From: Friedmanniella sp.
GTDB taxonomy: Bacteria; Actinomycetota; Actinomycetes; Propionibacteriales; Propionibacteriaceae
DNA: 13,491 nucleotides
Reading direction: 5' to 3'
NCBI GenBank assembly: GCA_025964935.1
Contig: JAOPXW010000291.1
Location: 1-13,491 of the forward strand
Made by a program: the position numbers and the translations under genes. The notes beneath the pieces are model-generated. The model was not told the origin of the DNA and did not search any database. It worked only from the letters and a program-made list of their open reading frames with translations. Shown here piece after piece: positions 1 to 7,236 of the stretch; the first letter of the stretch is position 1, and each line of letters opens with the position of its first letter.

Positions 1-1501
1 GCAGGATCGCCTGGATCCGGGGGTTACGCCCACCCTTGGCCGAGCCACCGGCCGAGTCCCCCTCGACGATGAAGACCTCGCACTCCTCGGGGTTGGTGGA
101 CTGACAGTCGCTCAGCTTGCCGGGGAGCCCACCGCCGCCGAGCAGACCCTTGCGGTTGCGCGCCGCCTCCCGGGCGTTGCGGGCCGCGACCCGGGCCACG
201 GCCGCCGCCTGACCCTTGCGGATGATCATCTTGCCCTCGCCCGGGTTCTTCTCGAACCAGTCCCCCAGCCGGGAGTTGACGATCTGCTGGACGAACGAGC
301 GGGCCTCGGTGTTGCCGAGCTTGGTCTTGGTCTGACCCTCGAACTGTGGCTCGGCGAGCTTCACCGAGATGATCGCGGTCAGGCCCTCGCGTACGTCGTC
401 CCCGGACAGCTTGTCGCTCGGCTTCTTGATCAGGCCCCAGTGCTCGCCCCACTTGTTGGCCGTGGAGGTCAGCGCGGAGCGGAAGCCCTCCTCGTGGGTG
501 CCGCCCTCGTGGGTGTTGATGGTGTTGGCGAAGGTGTGGACCGACTCGTTGTAGGACATGTTCCACTGCATCGCGACCTCCAGGCTCATGCCCGAGTCCG
601 GCCGCTCCGCCTCGACCGCGATGACGGTGTTGTGCACCGTCTCCTTGGTCCCGGTCAGGTACTTCACGTAGTCGATCAGGCCGTCCTCGTAGCGGAACAC
701 CGCCTGGTACGGCTTGCCGCCGTCGTCGAGCTGGCCGGGCCGCTCGTCGATGATCGAGATGGTCAGCCCCTTGTTCAGGAACGCCATCTCGCGGAACCGG
801 GCGGCCAGGGTGTCGTAGGAGTAGACCGTGGTCTCGAAGATCTCCGGGCTGGCGAAGAAAGTGACCGTGGTCCCCGTCTCCTCGGTCTCCTCGTGCCGCT
901 CCAGCGGACCGTCGGGGTCACCGAGGGAGAAGTCCTGGCTCCAGCGGTAGCCGTCGCGCCGGACCTCGACCTTCAGGTGGGCCGACAGCGCGTTCACCAC
1001 CGACACCCCGACCCCGTGCAGACCACCGGAGACCTTGTAACCGCCGTCGCCGAACTTCCCGCCGGCGTGCAGCACGGTCAGGGCCAGCGTGACGGCCGGG
1101 ATCTTCTCCTTGGGGTGCTCCTTGACCGGGATGCCGCGGCCGTTGTCGACCACCTTGATGCCACCCTCGGGCAGGATCGAGACCTGGATCGAGTCGCAGT
1201 AGCCGGCCAGCGCCTCGTCGACGGAGTTGTCCACCACCTCGTAGACCAGGTGGTGGAGACCGCGCTCCCCGGTGGACCCGATGTACATCCCGGGGCGCTT
1301 GCGGACCGCGTCCAGACCCTCCAGCACGGTGATGGAGGAGGAGTCGTACGCCCCGGCCTCCACCGTCGAGGAGCGGACCTTGTCCAGGTCGCCGGCGGCC
1401 TCGTCCAATGCCTCGTCGGAGATCCCCAGCTCGGCGGCCACGTCCTCGCCGCTCTCCTGGGGGTCGAGGGCGTCTGCGGGCTGGACAGGAAGATCCGTCA
1501 C
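1..1501 (-). CDS. gyrB: DNA gyrase subunit B, N-terminal 500 residues (3' end outside window)
   Basis: ATPase subunit of DNA gyrase, which with GyrA introduces negative supercoils using ATP. The reading frame is open from a GTG at 1501 to the window edge. Residues 1-50 are an acidic extension before the GHKL ATPase core. Seen in order: [11 protein letters not shown] with the catalytic-type Glu88 and Asn92, VVDNGRGIP with Asp119, the ATP-lid [12 protein letters not shown] (159-170), and QTKTKLGN (390-397) with the ATP-sensing Gln/Lys loop. The TOPRIM start [10 protein letters not shown] is at 480-489. Roughly the last 150-200 residues, including the rest of TOPRIM, lie outside the window. The start was chosen because an AAGGAG Shine-Dalgarno lies at 1511-1516, 9 nt upstream. 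Another in-frame GTG lies a few codons upstream, but it would put the Shine-Dalgarno inside the gene. No defect is seen. Identity is essentially certain. Confidence 0.98.
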   Translation of the reverse strand, partial: MTDLPVQPADALDPQESGEDVAAELGISDEALDEAAGDLDKVRSSTVEAGAYDSSSITVLEGLDAVRKRPGMYIGSTGERGLHHLVYEVVDNSVDEALAGYCDSIQVSILPEGGIKVVDNGRGIPVKEHPKEKIPAVTLALTVLHAGGKFGDGGYKVSGGLHGVGVSVVNALSAHLKVEVRRDGYRWSQDFSLGDPDGPLERHEETEETGTTVTFFASPEIFETTVYSYDTLAARFREMAFLNKGLTISIIDERPGQLDDGGKPYQAVFRYEDGLIDYVKYLTGTKETVHNTVIAVEAERPDSGMSLEVAMQWNMSYNESVHTFANTINTHEGGTHEEGFRSALTSTANKWGEHWGLIKKPSDKLSGDDVREGLTAIISVKLAEPQFEGQTKTKLGNTEARSFVQQIVNSRLGDWFEKNPGEGKMIIRKGQAAAVARVAARNAREAARNRKGLLGGGGLPGKLSDCQSTNPEECEVFIVEGDSAGGSAKGGRNPRIQAIL

Positions 1502-1523
1502 CGGGTCTGGCTCCTTCTTCACA

Positions 1524-1583
1524 CACGTGCCGCCCGGACCTCACCCCCGAGAAGCTCGCAGGTGAGGTGGGAGGCGGCACGTG
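1524..1583 (-). promoter_or_regulatory. Large inverted repeat in the gyrB 5' leader
   Basis: The outer arms CACGTGCCGCC (1524-1534) and its exact complement (1573-1583) are followed by inner arms ACCTCACC (1538-1545) and GGTGAGGT (1561-1568). A small unequal internal loop separates outer from inner arms. The apical 15 nt contain a further CGAG/CTCG pair (1548-1558). About 19 bp of main stem are paired. In the gyrB transcript the hairpin would end 7 nt before the AAGGAG ribosome-binding site. No U-tract follows, so it is not a normal intrinsic terminator. A regulatory role is inference. Confidence 0.6.
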
Positions 1584-1631
1584 ATGGCGCACCGGCCGGG
1601 CCGGACGGCACGACCTGTCTCTTGTGCTCCC

Positions 1632-1637
1632 AGTTTA
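1632..1637 (-). promoter_or_regulatory. Possible gyrB -10 element
   Basis: The minus strand reads TAAACT here, a TANNNT-type -10 in an otherwise GC-rich stretch. It would give a leader of roughly 125 nt containing the inverted repeat at 1524-1583. No convincing -35 lies 16-18 nt upstream, so the call is tentative. A second TACTTT (1686-1691, minus) is an alternative. The remainder of the 350-nt gap between gyrB and the divergent gene at 1853 shows nothing else I can assign. Confidence 0.35.
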
Positions 1638-1840
1638 GCGGAACCGACCGGAATTCCTCGCAGCCGGAGGGGGCTCCGACCCGAGAAAGTACGGTCAGCA
1701 GGCTCTGGACGGGCCGTACGGGGGCCGTCGGGGCACCATCCGTGGTCCCATCCGTACCCCGGTCCTCTCAGCGGCTCCAGGGCGGCGCCAATGTGGCCGG
1801 CCGTTCCGTTCCCGAACGCTCGGGCGACCGCCTCCGCCCC

Positions 1841-1846
1841 TAGACT
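1841..1846 (+). promoter_or_regulatory. Leaderless-type promoter (-10) of the 1853 gene
   Basis: TAGACT is followed by exactly 6 nt and then the GTG start, so a normal start site 7 nt past the hexamer would fall on the first base of the start codon. No Shine-Dalgarno is present. The expected -35 position (1818-1823) is not TTGAC-like, but it lies inside the inverted repeat CCCGA-ACGC-TCGGG (1811-1824), a possible operator. Confidence 0.5.
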
Positions 1847-1852
1847 TCTCAG

Positions 1853-2506
1853 GTGCCCCTGACCGCGCCGCCGAGCCCCCTCGCCGACCCGGATCTGGAC
1901 GGGACGACGACCGCCGGACGGGTCCCGCCCCGCCGTACGCGGCCGGTGGTGCTGGTCGTGCTGGCGGCGCTCGTGCTGGCCCTGGTCGGGGTCTGGGCGG
2001 CGGGCGGCTTCGAGCCGCGGCGGGACCGGGTGAGCGAGGGCAGCCCGGGCCGGCCGGTGGCGACCGGCCCGTACGAGCTGGTCTTCGACCGGGCCACCGT
2101 GCGGCACCTGACCACGACGGACCTGTGGACCGTGCAGGTCCTCGGCACCGGCCGGACGACCGGCGACGCGACGATTTCGCTGCCCTCGGGGACGGCCGGG
2201 GGGACGTTCGTCTACGCCAAAGACCGCGTCAGCGGCGAGGTCCAGCCGGTCACGGGCTTCGGCTACGGCGACGGCAGCGACGTCCTCACCAACGCCGACG
2301 CGCTCACCCCCGGGCTGGGTCCGGTGGCCCTCTCCAGCACCTTCACGTTCGCCGCGCAGCCCTCCGCCGAGATCGTGCTGGTCGTGTTCGCGCTGGAGCT
2401 GAGCGACCGGTCCCTGCTACAGGACCAGGACCCGGCCTGGAACACCACCCCGGACGCCACCCGCCTGGTGCTGCCGCTGGAACGGCTGCCCGACTCCGGC
2501 TCCTGA
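1853..2506 (+). CDS. Single-pass membrane-anchored protein of unknown function (217 aa)
   Basis: Not recognised as a named family. Residues 1-30 are a Pro/Arg-rich cytoplasmic tail ending in PPRRTR, and 31-50 form one strongly hydrophobic helix (VVLVVLAALVLALVGVWAA). The remaining 165 residues are predicted outside, with alternating beta-type segments (YELVFDRATV, LWTVQVLGTG, AEIVLVVFALEL, TRLVLPLERL) that suggest a beta-sandwich. The outside part has no cysteine and no lipobox. The GTG start is the first codon after a leaderless-type -10. It is the only plus-strand gene left of oriC, so it is read head-on to replication. It converges on an operon whose two distal genes have the same anchor-plus-beta-domain layout, so the four may act together; that is inference. 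Confidence 0.85.
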   Translation: MPLTAPPSPLADPDLDGTTTAGRVPPRRTRPVVLVVLAALVLALVGVWAAGGFEPRRDRVSEGSPGRPVATGPYELVFDRATVRHLTTTDLWTVQVLGTGRTTGDATISLPSGTAGGTFVYAKDRVSGEVQPVTGFGYGDGSDVLTNADALTPGLGPVALSSTFTFAAQPSAEIVLVVFALELSDRSLLQDQDPAWNTTPDATRLVLPLERLPDSGS

Positions 2507-2523
2507 ACCGGCTCAGGAGCCGG
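2496..2523. terminator. Perfect hairpin shared by two convergent genes
   Basis: CCGGCTCCTGA (2496-2506) and TCAGGAGCCGG (2513-2523) form an uninterrupted 11-bp stem with a 6-nt loop. Both stop codons lie inside the stem: TGA at 2504-2506 for the plus gene and the complement of TCA at 2513-2515 for the minus gene. There is no T-tract on either side, as is common in high-GC actinobacteria. It is most likely a bidirectional terminator or 3'-end stabiliser. Confidence 0.65.
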
Positions 2524-3049
2524 GCACCAGCACCGACTCGGTCCCCGCGTCGTAGCGGGTCACCGCCACCCCCCGCAGACCGGCGACGTCGGCGCGGGGG
2601 ACCTCGAAGAAGGTCTCCACCGGGAAGACGGCTCCGACCGCGGCGTCCCGGGGCACGCAGTCGGGCGTCTCCCGGCTCAGGTAGGCCGCGGGCTTCTCCC
2701 AGGTGCGACCCTCGGGCCCGACCAGCCGGACCGCGCAGCTGCGCACCGCCTCGGCCGCCCGGACCGTGACGGTGAACCGCGCCACCACCCAGACCGCCTC
2801 CGCGGCGGCCGCGACCGGCTCGTCGCCGTCGCTCAGCTGCTCGGTCTGCTGCAGGCTGACGAGCCGGAACTCCGCGCCCTGGGACGTCGCCGTGGCGCCC
2901 GGCGGCCGCTGGACGAACCGCGTGGGCGGCAGGTGCATCCGGGTGAACGTCAACCACCAGACCAGGTAGAGGGCCACGAGCAGGACCGCCACGGCCGTCG
3001 CCCACCAGGACCGGCGCCCCGCGCGGGCGGCCCCGTCCAGCCCGCTCAC
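2513..3049 (-). CDS. Single-pass membrane-anchored protein with Ig-like (DUF4352-like) outer domain (178 aa)
   Basis: No named family is certain. A short basic N-terminus precedes one transmembrane helix (about 16-35, ATAVAVLLVALYLVWWLTF). The extracellular part carries beta segments GAEFRLVSLQQ, VWVVARFTVTV, CAVRLVGPEGRTW, FFEVP and GVAVTRY, a pattern reminiscent of the DUF4352/Ig-like secreted domains. Cys105 and Cys131, the only two cysteines, are both outside and could form a disulphide. Translation starts at a GTG that overlaps the TGA of the upstream gene (GTGA), implying coupling. It is the last gene of the three-gene operon and ends inside the shared hairpin. Extracellular ligand binding is possible but inferred only from the fold impression. 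Confidence 0.82.
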   Translation of the reverse strand: MSGLDGAARAGRRSWWATAVAVLLVALYLVWWLTFTRMHLPPTRFVQRPPGATATSQGAEFRLVSLQQTEQLSDGDEPVAAAAEAVWVVARFTVTVRAAEAVRSCAVRLVGPEGRTWEKPAAYLSRETPDCVPRDAAVGAVFPVETFFEVPRADVAGLRGVAVTRYDAGTESVLVPGS

Positions 3050-3669
3050 CCGAGCCCCCGGGTGACCTCGTCGGCCTCGTACGCGATCTCGCGACCCTGC
3101 GCGGCGGCGGCCCAGCCGGCGGCGTTGGCCGCGGTGATTCCCAGGTGCACCTGCAGCCGCTGGTGGAAGCCGGAGACGATCTTGGTGTTGCGGCCCTCGA
3201 AGGTGAGGTCGGTGATCCGGCCCGGGCTGACCTCGAACAGCACGAGCCGGGTCGTCTCGAAGCCGGGCTCGGCCCCCACCGTGCTGCCCAGCCCGTAGCC
3301 GGCGTAGCTGGTGCTGCCCTGGGCCAGCAGAGCCACCTGCTGGAAGCGCACCTCCTCGGTCCCGGGCGCCTGCACGTGCAGCCGGAGGGCCACGAACACC
3401 CCCGTCGTCTGCGCGGTCACCTGCCCGTTGCGGACCAGCCGGGTGCCCACCTCGACCGCGTCCACCCCGGCGCGGCCGGCGTCGTAGTCGACCAGGACCC
3501 CCAGCGGAGCCCGGTGGACCGCGTAGTCGGCGGACTCCTCACTGACCCGGGTCCCCAGCGCCACCACGGTGACGCAGACCAGCGCGGTGACCACGCCCAC
3601 GACCCGGCGGCGGCTCACCCCGGCCGTCGTCCGTCCTGGGCCGGTCCGCGGACCGCTCCCGCGACTCAC
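3046..3669 (-). CDS. Single-pass membrane-anchored protein with beta-rich outer domain (207 aa)
   Basis: Unrecognised gene. The N-terminus is basic (RGSGPRTGPGR, SRRR), followed by a transmembrane helix at about 22-40 (RVVGVVTALVCVTVVALGT) with the rest outside. Beta-like stretches include VFVALRLHVQ, VRFQQVALLAQ, TTRLVLFEVSP and RLQVHLGI. The segment TRLVLFEVSPGRITDLTFEGR resembles the conserved strand pair near the end of DUF4352-type domains (family resemblance only). The GTG start was chosen because it overlaps the TGA stop of the membrane gene upstream (GTGA at 3666-3669). An internal GTG at codon 18 is the alternative and would still keep the helix. The stop in turn overlaps the next gene's GTG. 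It is the middle gene of the operon. Confidence 0.82.
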   Translation of the reverse strand: MSRGSGPRTGPGRTTAGVSRRRVVGVVTALVCVTVVALGTRVSEESADYAVHRAPLGVLVDYDAGRAGVDAVEVGTRLVRNGQVTAQTTGVFVALRLHVQAPGTEEVRFQQVALLAQGSTSYAGYGLGSTVGAEPGFETTRLVLFEVSPGRITDLTFEGRNTKIVSGFHQRLQVHLGITAANAAGWAAAAQGREIAYEADEVTRGLG

Positions 3670-4997
3670 GCGAGGCCCCACACGGTCGCGGGGGCCTTGT
3701 CCGCGGCTCGGTGCCGGAACAGCTCCAGGCAGCGCCGGAACGCCACCGCCAGCAGGCAGAGCCGGAGCAGCTCCAGCGGCACCGCGCGGGCCAGGTCCAG
3801 GAACGGGCCGGCCACGAACCAGAAGTCGACCTCCCGGCCGCCGATGAGCCCGTGCAGCAGCCGGTCCAGGTAGTTGCGCAGGATGGTGAGGGCGCCGTAC
3901 AGGAGGACGTAAGCCCCCAGGAAGCCACCGCCGGCCCGCAGCACCAGTCGCAGCGAGTGCAGCGCGGGAAGGTACTTGTCGTCGATGTCGCCCAGGAAGG
4001 CGTCCTTCAGCTCGGTCGCGGTCCGGACCACGCCGGGCGGTGGGGCGGCGGGGCGGCGGAGAGCGAGCTTGTCCCGGTGCCGGGCGAACCGGGACGCCCC
4101 GGTGACCCGCGCGGTCAGAGGTCGGCCCATCCGCCACAGGTCGGCGAGGGACAGGACCTGGGTGCCGAAGACGAGGGCGGCGACGGCCAGCCACACCACC
4201 GGCTGGCTGACCGCGGACCAGAGCGCCGGCCCGGCCTCGCCGGCGAGGAACGCAGCGAGCCGGTCCACCACCGTCGGCAGCTGGTCGTGGATGAGGGCCA
4301 GCACGCCGTCGACGCGGTGGCGCAGCGCGGCGAGCCAGCCGACGAAGGCCCGCTCCTCCAGCCAGTCGGTCACCCGGTGCAGCACGGTCGCACCGCCGAA
4401 GATGCCGACCAAAAGGAAGAACGACTCGACCAGCGCCCCGATGATCCCGAGCGGCCGCCACCCGGTCCGCTCGTGCAGCGCCTCGACCAGCCGCCGGAGG
4501 AGGTAGCTGCCGACCAGGATCCCGAGGAGCCGCCAGGGGTGCAGGACGGCCATTCCCCGCACGACCCGCAGGACCGTGCCCTCGTCGAACACGCTGCCCC
4601 GGTAGATCTGCTCGTTGGCCAACCCGGAGGCGGCGGTCTGGACCTGGCCGAAGGCGGCGTACAGACCCAGGAACGGCAGCAGGGTGACCGCCAGCAGCTG
4701 GGTCAGGCTGGTGTCGCGGCCGTCGGCCACCGTCTCCGTGGCCGGCAGCATGGCCCAGATGCCGAGCTCGCGACCGCACAGCCGGAGGATCAGCACCGCC
4801 GCGACCAGGGTGAACAGGAAGCTGAAGGAGAACGCGGCGAGGGCGGCCCAGGCCGAGAGCCGGCCGAGCCCGACCGCCACCTGCCGGGCCAGCTCGGACC
4901 CGAGCCAGCCGGCGAGGTAGAGCGTCAACAGCTGGGGCAGCAGCCGCCAGAACACCCGCCCGGTGTCCACGGCGAGCACCCGGATGTCGACCAGCAC
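3666..4997 (-). CDS. Polytopic integral membrane protein of unknown function (443 aa)
   Basis: I do not recognise a family. Hydrophobic segments are at about 14-33, 50-74, 101-118, 155-168, 183-206, 267-284, 345-373 and 393-423, suggesting six to eight helices. A hydrophilic stretch at 285-344 contains ADLWRMGRPL, a basic run (RFARHRDKLALRR) and a Pro-rich linker (PAAPPPG). A second soluble piece, 208-262, lies between helices. No transporter signature, Walker motif or catalytic motif is visible. An in-frame TAG sits four codons before the GTG start, which fixes the earliest start. The gene heads an operon with two anchored beta-domain proteins, so it may be their membrane partner; that is inference. 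Confidence 0.85.
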   Translation of the reverse strand: MLVDIRVLAVDTGRVFWRLLPQLLTLYLAGWLGSELARQVAVGLGRLSAWAALAAFSFSFLFTLVAAVLILRLCGRELGIWAMLPATETVADGRDTSLTQLLAVTLLPFLGLYAAFGQVQTAASGLANEQIYRGSVFDEGTVLRVVRGMAVLHPWRLLGILVGSYLLRRLVEALHERTGWRPLGIIGALVESFFLLVGIFGGATVLHRVTDWLEERAFVGWLAALRHRVDGVLALIHDQLPTVVDRLAAFLAGEAGPALWSAVSQPVVWLAVAALVFGTQVLSLADLWRMGRPLTARVTGASRFARHRDKLALRRPAAPPPGVVRTATELKDAFLGDIDDKYLPALHSLRLVLRAGGGFLGAYVLLYGALTILRNYLDRLLHGLIGGREVDFWFVAGPFLDLARAVPLELLRLCLLAVAFRRCLELFRHRAADKAPATVWGLA

Positions 4998-5003
4998 GCT
5001 GGC

Positions 5004-5009
5004 ATCCTA
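5004..5009 (-). promoter_or_regulatory. Leaderless-type -10 of the membrane cassette operon
   Basis: The minus strand reads TAGGAT, then 6 nt, then the GTG at 4997. The same TAG is the stop codon of the upstream YjbR-family gene, so stop codon and -10 coincide. AGGA within the hexamer lies 7 nt before the GTG and could instead serve as a weak Shine-Dalgarno, so this is the least certain of the four such sites. Confidence 0.38.
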
Positions 5010-5432
5010 GGTGAGCGGCGGGTCCCCGGCCGGCGGATCGGCGGACCGCTCAGCCAGGAAGTCCGCGGCCACCCGCTTCGGGGCCCGGGCGAGCCACCCG
5101 TCGGTCACCGCCTCCTCCAGCCGGTCCTCACCGATCCGGTCCAGCCGGACCAGCACCGCCGCGAACCCGTTGAAGTGGGCGATGGTGAAGAACACGTCCG
5201 GCTCCTCGGTGACCAGGAAGTCCTTGGTGTCGAGGTCGGCCACCGACACCGCGACGAGCGGGCCCTCGGGCGGCGGCTCGTCCCCCAGCCGCTTCAGGTC
5301 GGCCTTGGTCAGCGGACGCTCCCAGACGAAGGCGTTCTTGCCCACCGACCAGGAGATCTTGCCCCAGCGCTCGCCCTCCGACGTCTCGGGCAGGGCCAGG
5401 GCGAGCCGGCGTACGTCCTCCAGGGTGGCCAT
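5007..5432 (-). CDS. MmcQ/YjbR (DUF419) family protein
   Basis: A small protein (141 aa) of the MmcQ/YjbR family, a CyaY-like alpha/beta fold often described as DNA-binding-like but without an agreed biochemical role. Family features seen: N-terminal DVRRLALALPETSEGERWGKISWSVGKNAFVWE (residues 6-38, the opening helix with the LPxT and the following strand pair), then LVAVSVADLDTKDFLV, a conserved-type VFFTIAHFNGFAAVLVRL and C-terminal EEAVTDGWLARAPKRVAADFL, whose W.....PK ending is typical. The length is normal for the family. The ATG lacks a Shine-Dalgarno and sits 6 nt after TACCCT, consistent with leaderless translation. It lies 53 nt downstream of dciA and abuts the membrane cassette. A role in replication is not implied by the sequence. 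Confidence 0.88.
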   Translation of the reverse strand: MATLEDVRRLALALPETSEGERWGKISWSVGKNAFVWERPLTKADLKRLGDEPPPEGPLVAVSVADLDTKDFLVTEEPDVFFTIAHFNGFAAVLVRLDRIGEDRLEEAVTDGWLARAPKRVAADFLAERSADPPAGDPPLT

Positions 5433-5438
5433 GGACCG

Positions 5439-5444
5439 AGGGTA
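5439..5444 (-). promoter_or_regulatory. Leaderless-type promoter of the YjbR-family gene
   Basis: TACCCT on the minus strand is followed by 6 nt and the ATG at 5432. A -35-like GTGACC (TGAC core) lies at 5464-5469 with a slightly long 19-nt spacer. No Shine-Dalgarno precedes the ATG. The promoter sits in the 53-nt gap after dciA. Confidence 0.5.
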
Positions 5445-5485
5445 GACCTGGGGTTTCGTCCCTGGTCACAGCCCCGGAGGACCGC

Positions 5486-6064
5486 TCAGCCGTACGTGTC
5501 GCGCGGCCCCCGGCCGTCGCGGACCGACAGCCGGCCGCGCTTCCACGACGGCGCGTCGGGACCGAGCACGGTCACCCGCTTCACCGTCCCCTGGCCGACG
5601 TGCTCGTTCAGCATCGCCACCAGCTGCGGCGCCATGTAGCGCAGCTGGGTGGCCCAGGCGGTCGTGTCGCAGCGCAGGGTCAAGACCCCGTCCGCGTACG
5701 CCTCCGGCTTGGAGTGCTCGGCCACCCCGGTCCCCACCAGCAGCGCCCAGCGCGCCAGCAGGGTGTGCACGTTGACCTCGGTGGTCCAGCCCTTGCTCTC
5801 CACCAGCCGCTCGACGGCCGAGGACAGCAGCTTGGGGTCCCGGTCGTCGGGGTGGGCCCCGGAGGACTGCGGGTCGGGGTTGCGCGGCCGCGGAGCCCGC
5901 TTGCGCCGCCGGGCCTGGACCCCCATCGAGCGGGCCATGGTCTGGGCCAGGCCCAGCCCGGTCACGTCGTGCGGCTCGTCGGGGTCGGCCCCAGCGGGGC
6001 TCGGGCCACCGGGAGTCGGGTCGGCGGGGTCGGCCCCGCCCGGGCGGGGGGCGTCCTCACTCAT
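5486..6064 (-). CDS. dciA: DciA-type helicase loader (DUF721 family)
   Basis: DUF721/DciA proteins help load the replicative DnaB helicase in bacteria that lack DnaC or DnaI; the family is usual beside recF and gyrB in actinobacteria. Residues 1-75 are disordered-looking, Pro/Asp-rich, with a basic patch [13 protein letters not shown] (51-63). The DUF721 domain spans about 77-168: [53 protein letters not shown] and [10 protein letters not shown], matching the usual W..lVG..iA..s.P and L.v...ttaWA.qL spacing. Its ATG overlaps the end of recF (ATGAGTGA), so it is translationally coupled. The gene symbol rests on the family assignment and synteny. Confidence 0.9.
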   Translation of the reverse strand: MSEDAPRPGGADPADPTPGGPSPAGADPDEPHDVTGLGLAQTMARSMGVQARRRKRAPRPRNPDPQSSGAHPDDRDPKLLSSAVERLVESKGWTTEVNVHTLLARWALLVGTGVAEHSKPEAYADGVLTLRCDTTAWATQLRYMAPQLVAMLNEHVGQGTVKRVTVLGPDAPSWKRGRLSVRDGRGPRDTYG

Positions 6065-7196
6065 CGAGGGTCACCTCGCCGCCCGCGACCAGGAACCGGC
6101 GTCCCTGCAGCAGCAGCGGCACGTCCGCGCCGACCGCGGCGGTGACCAGCACCTGCTCGGCGGCGCTGACCCCGGCGGCCAGCCGTTCGCGTCGAGTCGA
6201 GTCCAGCTCGGCGAAGACGTCGTCCAGGACCAACACCGGCTCGATCCCGTCCGCACGCAACAGGTGGAAGCTGCCCAGCCGGAGCGCCAGGGCGTACGAC
6301 CAGGACTCCCCGTGGCTGGCGTAGCCCTTGGCGGGCAGGGTGCCGAGGGTGAGCAGCAGGTCGTCGCGGTGCGGCCCCACCAGCGACACTCCCCGCTGGA
6401 TCTCCTCGGTGCGGCGGGCGGCCATCGCGGCGACGAGCAGCTCGGCCAGGTCCTCCTTGCCGCGGGCCTCCCCGATCTCGACGCAGCAGCGGTAGTCCGC
6501 GCTGGCCTCGTTGTTGGTCGGGGCGATGTCGGCGTACGCCTTCGCGACGTGGGGGGCCAGGTCGGACAGCGTGCTCAGCCGCGCGGCGAGCAGCTCCGCG
6601 CCGGCGGCCGCGAGGTGGGTGTCCCAGACCTCCAGGGTGGCAGCGGCGTCGGCCGAGGCGTGGCCGCTGCGGGCCCGGCCGCTGAGGGACTTGAGCAGGG
6701 TGTTCCGCTGCCGGAGCACCCGGTCGTAGTCGGCCTTGACCCCGGCCATCCGAGGCCAGCGGGAGATGACCAGGTCGTCGAGGAAGCGCCGCCGCTCGCT
6801 CGGGTCACCCTTGATCACGGCCAGGTCCTCGGGGGAGAACACCACGGTCCGGAGCACCCCGACGATCTCCCGGGCCCGACGCAGCGGGGAGCGGTTCAGC
6901 CGGGCCCGGTTGGCCTTGCCGGGGGTGATCTCCACCTCGAGCTGCAGCTGGCGGGGATCGTCGAGCCCGGCCTGGACACGGGCGCGGACCACGGCCCGCT
7001 CCGTCCCCGCCCGGACCAGAGGTACGTCCGAGGAGACCCGGTGCGAGCTCATCGTGGAGAGGTACTCGATGGCCTCGACCAGGTTGGTCTTGCCCTGCCC
7101 GTTGGACCCGACGAAGGTGGTGACGCCGGCGGCGAGGGGGACGTCCACCCCCGCGTACGAGCGGAAGTCGGCCAGCTGGAGGTGGTCGACGAACAT
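6057..7196 (-). CDS. recF: DNA replication and repair protein RecF
   Basis: SMC-like ATPase that binds gapped DNA and, with RecO and RecR, helps load RecA. The 379 residues are normal length. Seen: the opening strand and RecF-type [12 protein letters not shown], Walker A GSNGQGKT (30-37), the actinobacterial form of the ABC signature [14 protein letters not shown] (294-307), and Walker B plus D-loop [12 protein letters not shown] (321-332). GPHRDDL (274-280) is the family motif before the signature. The ATG at 7196 has only GGGG directly before it, no spaced Shine-Dalgarno, and lies 6 nt after TACAGT, so a leaderless transcript is likely besides read-through from dnaN, 47 nt upstream. Its stop overlaps dciA. 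No gnd gene intervenes between dnaN and recF, unlike in Streptomyces. Confidence 0.97.
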   Translation of the reverse strand: MFVDHLQLADFRSYAGVDVPLAAGVTTFVGSNGQGKTNLVEAIEYLSTMSSHRVSSDVPLVRAGTERAVVRARVQAGLDDPRQLQLEVEITPGKANRARLNRSPLRRAREIVGVLRTVVFSPEDLAVIKGDPSERRRFLDDLVISRWPRMAGVKADYDRVLRQRNTLLKSLSGRARSGHASADAAATLEVWDTHLAAAGAELLAARLSTLSDLAPHVAKAYADIAPTNNEASADYRCCVEIGEARGKEDLAELLVAAMAARRTEEIQRGVSLVGPHRDDLLLTLGTLPAKGYASHGESWSYALALRLGSFHLLRADGIEPVLVLDDVFAELDSTRRERLAAGVSAAEQVLVTAAVGADVPLLLQGRRFLVAGGEVTLDE

Positions 7197-7202
7197 CCCC
7201 GC

Positions 7203-7208
7203 ACTGTA
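7203..7208 (-). promoter_or_regulatory. Leaderless-type promoter of recF
   Basis: TACAGT on the minus strand, then 6 nt, then the recF ATG. The expected -35 position (about 7226-7231) is covered by the perfect 12-bp palindrome CGACCCGGGTCG at 7225-7236, which could be an operator or part of a terminator for dnaN. Confidence 0.5.
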
Positions 7209-7224
7209 TCCCGGCCGACCCGCC

Positions 7225-7236
7225 CGACCCGGGTCG
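7225..7236. repeat. 12-bp perfect palindrome between dnaN and recF
   Basis: CGACCCGGGTCG is its own reverse complement. It lies 8 nt past the dnaN stop codon and about 29 nt before the recF start, over the expected -35 of the recF promoter. Palindromes of this size arise by chance in GC-rich DNA, so function is uncertain. Confidence 0.4.

Noticed and set aside
440..1843. Long plus-strand open frame antisense to gyrB
   Set aside because: It mirrors the gyrB codon pattern in GC-rich DNA and encodes a low-complexity Val/Asp/Gly/Arg-rich product without domains.
3711..5639. 642-codon plus-strand open frame opposite the membrane and YjbR genes
   Set aside because: It spans several convincing minus-strand genes, and its product is a Gln/Arg/Pro-rich antisense shadow.
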